Source: Acidobacteriota bacterium
GTDB taxonomy: Bacteria > Acidobacteriota > Blastocatellia > Pyrinomonadales > Pyrinomonadaceae
Length of the DNA: 50,978 nt
Assembly: GCA_003223975.1 (NCBI GenBank)
Contig: QHXS01000044.1
Location: 1 to 50,978 of the forward strand
Direction: 5' to 3'
In this document: in pieces, positions 46,607-50,978 of the stretch
Layout: each line of letters begins with the position of its first letter
Position numbering within the stretch: the first letter of the stretch is position 1
The notes under the pieces: generated by a model
What the model was told of the DNA's origin: nothing
Seen by the model: the letters and a program-made list of their open reading frames with translations, nothing else
Databases searched by the model: none
Position numbers and translations under genes: made by a program

Positions 46607-47695
46607 TCAGATAAGCCGAAAGTCGGGATTGCTCTTCCTGCGCCAAATGAATCCGTCTAAAACATAATGCGTTAATTGCGGCACGGCAAGCAGCGGCACC
46701 AACCACATTTTCCAGCCAGTCCAATCCCAATCGGCACCGAAGATCCATTGTTTCTCATGCCAAACGCCGCGGTGCCAAAAAAGTTCCTCGACATAGGCGA
46801 GCGCCCAAAGCGTCGCTAGGAAAATAAACCAATTCTGCGAAAGAGTGCGGTAAACGCGGCCGCCAGTTTCGCGTCGATACTGCGCGTAAATGTAGATCAA
46901 TGCGAAATAAGGGACGCCGTGAATGATCACGTTCGTCACCGTGAACGCATAATCGGAATTGAAGAATACGATCCCGACATACCAGCAAACCGCTGTTGTC
47001 GACACAACGATGTCCTTACCGATATTCAAAAAGCCTTTTGCGAAATAAAGATAGACCGATTTTGCAAAATACGCTGCGAGAGCAAGGACATAGATCGGGA
47101 ACAGAATTGTTTCAACGGCTTCAGGAATACTAAAGAAATCGTTCTGTACGAACCATTCGAAATTGCGCGGCAGCGATGTCATCCAGAACGCAAGCGGATA
47201 AATTGTCGCGAGATAAACAGCCGCCGCGTCGATCCACCAGGTCCATGTTTCGGTCTCACCAAGTTTTCTACGATAAAGAGCGACCCAGCCGTACTGCTGA
47301 CGTACGAAATGAAAAACTGCAACGATCGCCAATGCTCGCCAAAACGTCAGCTCACCCTCGGAATAAAACGCGACGCCGATCGCGTATCCACAAACCGGTA
47401 CGAGCACATAAAGCCAAAATCTACGTTTGAATTCTTCGATGTCGAAATAGACGCGAAAGCTCGTGGACCAAACGTGGGCAACGTCGATCAGCAACACCGC
47501 CGAGATCCACGTCCAGTCAGGCGATTCGTCATTGAGAATGCCGACCCGCCACCCGACCGCGAGCAAAAGCAAGGACGCGATTGCGCTTCCCAGAAAAACG
47601 GAAAGATCGATGTTCCGCGAAAAGAGCCATCGAGTATTGATCGATGGAATCTGTGACACCGCGGAAGTCTCCTCGAATTCTTGCGTTCCTAGCAT
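46607..47695 (-). CDS. Polytopic membrane protein, unknown function
   Basis: 362 aa with about eight to nine hydrophobic segments, for example SVFLGSAIASLLLLAVGW and AVYLATIYPLAFWM. Several His, Arg and Trp lie near membrane boundaries: VAHVWSTSFRVYFD, AVFHFVRQQYGWVALYRRK and, at the C-terminus, LTHYVLDGFIWRRK. These polar motifs could bind metal or lipid headgroups and make it look like a membrane enzyme rather than a channel. I do not recognise the family. It lies 16 bp after the FAD oxidoreductase gene. Confidence 0.8.
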   Translation of the reverse strand: MLGTQEFEETSAVSQIPSINTRWLFSRNIDLSVFLGSAIASLLLLAVGWRVGILNDESPDWTWISAVLLIDVAHVWSTSFRVYFDIEEFKRRFWLYVLVPVCGYAIGVAFYSEGELTFWRALAIVAVFHFVRQQYGWVALYRRKLGETETWTWWIDAAAVYLATIYPLAFWMTSLPRNFEWFVQNDFFSIPEAVETILFPIYVLALAAYFAKSVYLYFAKGFLNIGKDIVVSTTAVCWYVGIVFFNSDYAFTVTNVIIHGVPYFALIYIYAQYRRETGGRVYRTLSQNWFIFLATLWALAYVEELFWHRGVWHEKQWIFGADWDWTGWKMWLVPLLAVPQLTHYVLDGFIWRRKSNPDFRLI

Positions 47696-47711
47696 TTCGC
47701 GTTCAATGTCG

Positions 47712-49319
47712 CTATATCTGCGCTGTCTGCAATTCTTTCGCAGCTCGAACTCCGTGGTAAAACGCCTCTTCGAACAGCGCGATCCCGCTCAGATCCGTAT
47801 GCGCAAAATGAATATTTCGATACGGCTTTTGTGCTCTTGCACGTGTTTCGCTCCAAATGAAATTCGGCCGCGGTGAGATCATCGCGTGTCCCCAACGCAT
47901 TATATCTACGCGATCGCAGAGTTCGTAAATATTAGGATGCGCGCGTGCGACATCCGTTAGGCAAACGTCCGCAAGCTCACGCCAATCGTAATTGAATAGT
48001 TTCGTACGCCCGTTTTCTTCGTGGCACATCGGGTAGTAGTATGTCCAAACCGCCGGACCGTAGTCGATCCCTTTTTGATGTGTCGCATTCACGTATCCGA
48101 GCGAAGGACTCTCGTAAAAGACATTGTCCCACGCAAGTGGGAAATCCTTTGCGAAACGCGGTTTTGGCCTGTCATTCAAAAACAAATTCGCAACAAACCA
48201 CGCATTGTGCTGAAACTCGTTCGCCGCGAACGGTGCATCATTATTGAATCCGCGAATAACATACGGCGCCGTGAACATGGGCGACGCATAGATGACTTTC
48301 TCGCAATGAAAACCTCGTAACTCGTTGTCGGCCAGACAAACAACATCAACGCCTTTTTCATTCGGAACAATCGAAACGACCATATGCGATCGCAGGATCT
48401 TGTCGCCGACCCTTTCCGAGAAGTAGTTTACAAACCGGCCGTTGCCTTCGGGAACTGTAATGAAGGGCTGCGATTCATCGCCGCTTTTTCGCACACGGGA
48501 ACAGAAGTAAAACAAACCTGCCCACGCCGATGTCTGTTCGAGCCTCAAACCATAATCGTCGCGGCACGCATAATCGCAATACCAAACAAGCCGTTCCGAC
48601 GTAAATCCAAGGTTTCGCAGCCATTCTGCAAAACTGATCTTGTCCAGGTCTGTTACTTGCGAATCCTGTGAACATTGATGCGAGGGAACAACAAAGGCAC
48701 GTTTTCCTGATGTGTCGCGCCAATCGATCCATCGATCAATAGTTTGTTGGAACTGCCCAAACTGCTGCTTGTCTTCATCGCTCGCACCGGCATTCAGATA
48801 CAAACCTTCGTACCAGCGGCCCTTGTAGAAAACACGTTCTTCAGGTTCGCGACACAAATACTGCTCCCTGATGACGACATCGCCATTCGCAGCGCGCCCG
48901 TCTGTTAGCGCCATCTCGTCAAGCAATTCGATCAGCTCCGCATTTTCCTGAAACGGCACCGGCAAGTAATGCGCGCCCCATGGATAATTTACCGGAGAGC
49001 CTATTCCTGAACGCGACGTTCCGCCAATTTCTTTCTCGAGTTCCAGCAAGGCGTAGTCGTTGAAATTCAACTTCGATAACTTCCAGGCTGCCGACAACCC
49101 TGCGATTCCGCCGCCGACGATCACGGCCTTAGCTGACCTCCAATTATCGGCGGGTACTTCAAACGACCGCCCTTCGCGCAAAACGTGGCCGAGCGTTGCA
49201 TTCTGCCCGACGATTTCTCCGTCGGGAAACCGGGCACCCGCGCTCATATCCCGACAAGCCGCCAGCGCAAATGGAGCTCCCAAAAATGTTGCCAGCAATT
49301 CGCGGCGTGAGAGCTTCAT
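47712..49319 (-). CDS. Tat-exported FAD-dependent oxidoreductase (lipoprotein)
   Basis: 535 aa. The N-terminus MKLSRRELLATFLGAPFALA has a twin-arginine motif followed by AAC, so it is probably a Tat lipoprotein. The Rossmann motif AVIVGGGIAGLSAAWKLS and C-terminal HFAHTDLSGIALFEEAFYHG place it in the amine oxidase / phytoene desaturase-like flavoprotein family. Outside the cytoplasm it would fold before export with FAD bound. Substrate unknown; the adjacent membrane SpeE homologue hints at an amine or polyamine. Its ATG overlaps the upstream stop by four bases (ATGA). Confidence 0.85.
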   Translation of the reverse strand: MKLSRRELLATFLGAPFALAACRDMSAGARFPDGEIVGQNATLGHVLREGRSFEVPADNWRSAKAVIVGGGIAGLSAAWKLSKLNFNDYALLELEKEIGGTSRSGIGSPVNYPWGAHYLPVPFQENAELIELLDEMALTDGRAANGDVVIREQYLCREPEERVFYKGRWYEGLYLNAGASDEDKQQFGQFQQTIDRWIDWRDTSGKRAFVVPSHQCSQDSQVTDLDKISFAEWLRNLGFTSERLVWYCDYACRDDYGLRLEQTSAWAGLFYFCSRVRKSGDESQPFITVPEGNGRFVNYFSERVGDKILRSHMVVSIVPNEKGVDVVCLADNELRGFHCEKVIYASPMFTAPYVIRGFNNDAPFAANEFQHNAWFVANLFLNDRPKPRFAKDFPLAWDNVFYESPSLGYVNATHQKGIDYGPAVWTYYYPMCHEENGRTKLFNYDWRELADVCLTDVARAHPNIYELCDRVDIMRWGHAMISPRPNFIWSETRARAQKPYRNIHFAHTDLSGIALFEEAFYHGVRAAKELQTAQI

Positions 49320-50836
49320 TCAAACCGCCGCCATTCGGTTTCGTAGTATCGGACCAGCGCCTGATTGTCGAGTCGATTAACCTCGATCTCGCCCTCGGGC
49401 ATTTTCATATCGGTCGGGAAATCGAACATCGAAGCGAATGATTCGTGATTCAGAAATTTCAATTCAATGTTCGCCGGCGGATCAGTTGGAATGTCGAACG
49501 GCGTTTGCTTCGCAAGTGCATAGCCCCAGACACCAAAGCTGGGGACCGTCGTTTGATATGGTTTCACAATGAAACCGACGGCCTCGAGTGTTTTGATTAT
49601 CGACCAATATGAGTTTCTAGCGATAAGAGGAGACGTGCATTGTATGACGACTGCAGAGTCAGGTTTCAGTTTACGTTTCAGGAGGTTGTAAAAGCGTGTT
49701 GTGTAAAGCTTGCCCAGAGCGAAATTGTTCGGATCCGGAAAATCTACGATCGCGATGTCGAAAGGTTCGGCCTCGTTTGAGTCGAGCCAGACGAACGCAT
49801 CGCCGTTGGTTACAGATACACGCGGGTCATCGAAAGAATGACGGTTCAGTTCCGCTAGTGGAGGAAACGCGTTCGAAAGTCCGGTCATCATGGGATCAAG
49901 ATCGACAAGTTGAACGGCTTCGACAGATTTGTATTTCAGTATCTCGCGCAATGCCAGACCGTCACCGCCGCCCAATACCAAAACCCGCTTCGGTTCTCCC
50001 TTGAACGCCGCAAACGCCGGGTGAACCAACGCCTCGTGATATCTATACTCGTCGAACGAATTGAACTGCAAATTACCGTTGAGAAAAAGCGCATGGCCTG
50101 TCTTTCCTTTGGTAACGACGATACGTTGGTAGGGCGAGCTTTTTGCGTAGACGATCGTGTCGGCAAAGAGCCCATCTTCCGCAAGGGTCGTCAGTCGGTC
50201 TGCTTTGATCAACGCGATCCCCAGCAAAACAACGACGACGGCCCCTTTTACACGCATTATCAGCAGCTTTCGATTTGGGATCAACGGGTCGAGCAACCAG
50301 GTCGCCCATAGCGCAACACCGGCATTTAACATTCCAAATAGAACCGATGTTCGATTTAGTCCTAATTTCGGAACAAGGAATATCGGAAATAAAAGAGAGG
50401 CGACCAGCGCACCGACATAATCTAATGCGAGGACACGCGAAACAAGTTCCTTGAAATCCAGCTCGTCTTTGAGGATGCGCATCAGTAGCGGAATCTCCAA
50501 ACCAACAAGCGTGCCGATCGCGAAGACCATCGTATAAAGTACGATCCCGAAATAGGAAACGTACGCAAAAGACAGAAAGAGTAAAGGCGCAGAAAATCCG
50601 CCCACAACCGCGACCGCCAATTCAATATCAATGAATTTCTCGGCAACATTCTTCTCGATGTAGCGCGAAAGGAATGAACCAACGCCCATTGCGAAAAGAT
50701 AGATGCCGATAATGAACGAGAATTGGGTGATCGAATCGCCAAGAACATAGCTGGAGAGTGTTCCGGCGAGCAGCTCATAGATCAGGCCGCAGGTTGCGAT
50801 AATGATGACGTTGAGAAATAAAAGCGGGGTTTTCAT
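49316..50836 (-). CDS. Membrane-anchored spermidine synthase (SpeE)-like protein
   Basis: 506 aa from ATG at 50836. The N-terminal half (about 1-200) has about seven membrane segments (FLNVIIIATCGLIYELLAG, FSFIIGIYLFAMGVGSFL). The C-terminal half is a spermidine synthase domain: FLNGNLQFNSFDEYRYHEAL, VLVLGGGDGLALREIL, QLVDLDP and AIVDFPDPNNFALGKLYT, so the SAM/polyamine site appears complete although LDG is LNG. Similar membrane SpeE proteins are known from several phyla without a proven product. The start abuts the AT-rich repeat and lacks a Shine-Dalgarno; the longer open frame is an artefact of that repeat. Confidence 0.88.
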   Translation of the reverse strand: MKTPLLFLNVIIIATCGLIYELLAGTLSSYVLGDSITQFSFIIGIYLFAMGVGSFLSRYIEKNVAEKFIDIELAVAVVGGFSAPLLFLSFAYVSYFGIVLYTMVFAIGTLVGLEIPLLMRILKDELDFKELVSRVLALDYVGALVASLLFPIFLVPKLGLNRTSVLFGMLNAGVALWATWLLDPLIPNRKLLIMRVKGAVVVVLLGIALIKADRLTTLAEDGLFADTIVYAKSSPYQRIVVTKGKTGHALFLNGNLQFNSFDEYRYHEALVHPAFAAFKGEPKRVLVLGGGDGLALREILKYKSVEAVQLVDLDPMMTGLSNAFPPLAELNRHSFDDPRVSVTNGDAFVWLDSNEAEPFDIAIVDFPDPNNFALGKLYTTRFYNLLKRKLKPDSAVVIQCTSPLIARNSYWSIIKTLEAVGFIVKPYQTTVPSFGVWGYALAKQTPFDIPTDPPANIELKFLNHESFASMFDFPTDMKMPEGEIEVNRLDNQALVRYYETEWRRFE

Positions 50837-50910
50837 AAAACGGAAAATGGAAAATGGAAAATGGAAAATGAAAAACGTCAGGTCATTTTCCACTTCCCAT
50901 TTTCCGTTTT
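50837..50910. repeat. GGAAAAT tandem repeat inside a 14-bp inverted repeat
   Basis: Arms AAAACGGAAAATGG (50837-50850) and its exact complement (50897-50910) enclose four tandem GGAAAAT units (50842-50869) and a partly complementary second half. The element starts one base after the SpeE-like ATG, in the position of its leader. The period is seven bases, as at 23306-23349. Confidence 0.8.
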
Positions 50911-50919
50911 ACATTTTGA

Positions 50920-50978
50920 TCAGTTTCCCTGGATGGCCGCGGAAATGATCAAAGCGACGCCGATGATCAGTGAACCGA
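50920..50978 (-). CDS. C-terminal end of a hydrophobic protein, cut by the window edge
   Basis: The minus-strand frame from the right edge reads GSLIIGVALIISAAIQGN then TGA at 50920-50922. Only 18 codons are visible. The hydrophobic end is compatible with a small membrane protein such as the DUF350 proteins often found beside membrane SpeE homologues. Too short to be sure. Confidence 0.35.
   Translation of the reverse strand, partial: GSLIIGVALIISAAIQGN

Noticed and set aside
46919..47656. 245-codon open frame opposite the polytopic membrane protein
   Set aside because: The translation is the charged complement of a hydrophobic protein; no start signal.
50842..50869. Possible CRISPR-like repeat array (GGAAAAT)
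   Set aside because: Seven-base units without spacers and no cas genes; a simple tandem repeat.

Overview
The window reads as a bacterial chromosome segment from an Acidobacteriota lineage, most likely Blastocatellia/Pyrinomonadaceae. That is an inference from an Oar-like TonB-dependent receptor with an aromatic C-terminus, an ECF sigma factor coupled to a Ser/Thr kinase-TPR protein, a winged-helix-TPR signalling protein, GTG/TTG starts and about 50% GC. No phage, transposase, CRISPR array or rRNA was seen.

Region 1 (1-25177) is an almost complete pectin / galacturonan / rhamnogalacturonan degradation locus. A rightward run encodes a TonB-dependent receptor (cut by the left edge), a pectin methylesterase-PL10 pectate lyase fusion, a GH28 polygalacturonase, a CE12 acetylesterase, a GH105 unsaturated-uronyl hydrolase, an exported cupin, a FadR-type GntR regulator, a GH43 glycosidase, xylulokinase and xylose isomerase. 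Two divergent operons follow. The leftward one carries an SDR, a degenerate M24 peptidase and an ExuT-like MFS transporter. The rightward one carries a NagB-fold protein, altronate dehydratase uxaA, a ROK regulator, a KduI/IolB isomerase, kduD, kdgK and KDPG aldolase. Between them a perfect 17-bp palindrome of the FadR/PdhR operator type lies inside the spacer of a sigma70-like promoter. The genes give a route from pectin to pyruvate and glyceraldehyde-3-phosphate, with xylose side chains handled by XylA/XylB. Uronate isomerase (UxaC) and tagaturonate reductase (UxaB) are not recognisable. The NagB-fold protein, the SDR and the pseudo-M24 protein occupy exactly the positions where replacements would be expected; this is the most interesting feature of the window.

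Region 2 (25186-35298) holds a small conserved protein, exported proteins, a translationally coupled ECF sigma factor and membrane Ser/Thr kinase-TPR pair, an exported alpha/beta hydrolase, a CadC-like winged-helix TPR protein, an exported cupin, a DUF4440-like exported protein and a spermidine-synthase-like methyltransferase.

Region 3 (35326-45907) is housekeeping: gyrB and recF (without dnaA/dnaN), a TlpA-like thioredoxin, tRNA-Ser(UGA), a TetR-type FadR regulator with its own consensus-like operator followed by a long-chain acyl-CoA ligase, a Wza-like polysaccharide export protein, an aminotransferase and a two-PDZ exported protein.

Region 4 (45952-50978) is a compact leftward cluster: a (partial) hydrophobic protein, a membrane-anchored spermidine-synthase homologue, a Tat-exported FAD oxidoreductase lipoprotein, a polytopic membrane protein of unknown function and a helical lipoprotein. 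Its gene content suggests an uncharacterised membrane-associated redox/polyamine-like pathway. Several genes have clear intrinsic terminators, and two AT-rich seven-base-period repeats sit directly upstream of start codons (kdgK and the membrane SpeE-like gene). No gene-free stretch exceeds 300 bases; the longest, about 279 bases at 33152-33430, holds only divergent upstream sequence.
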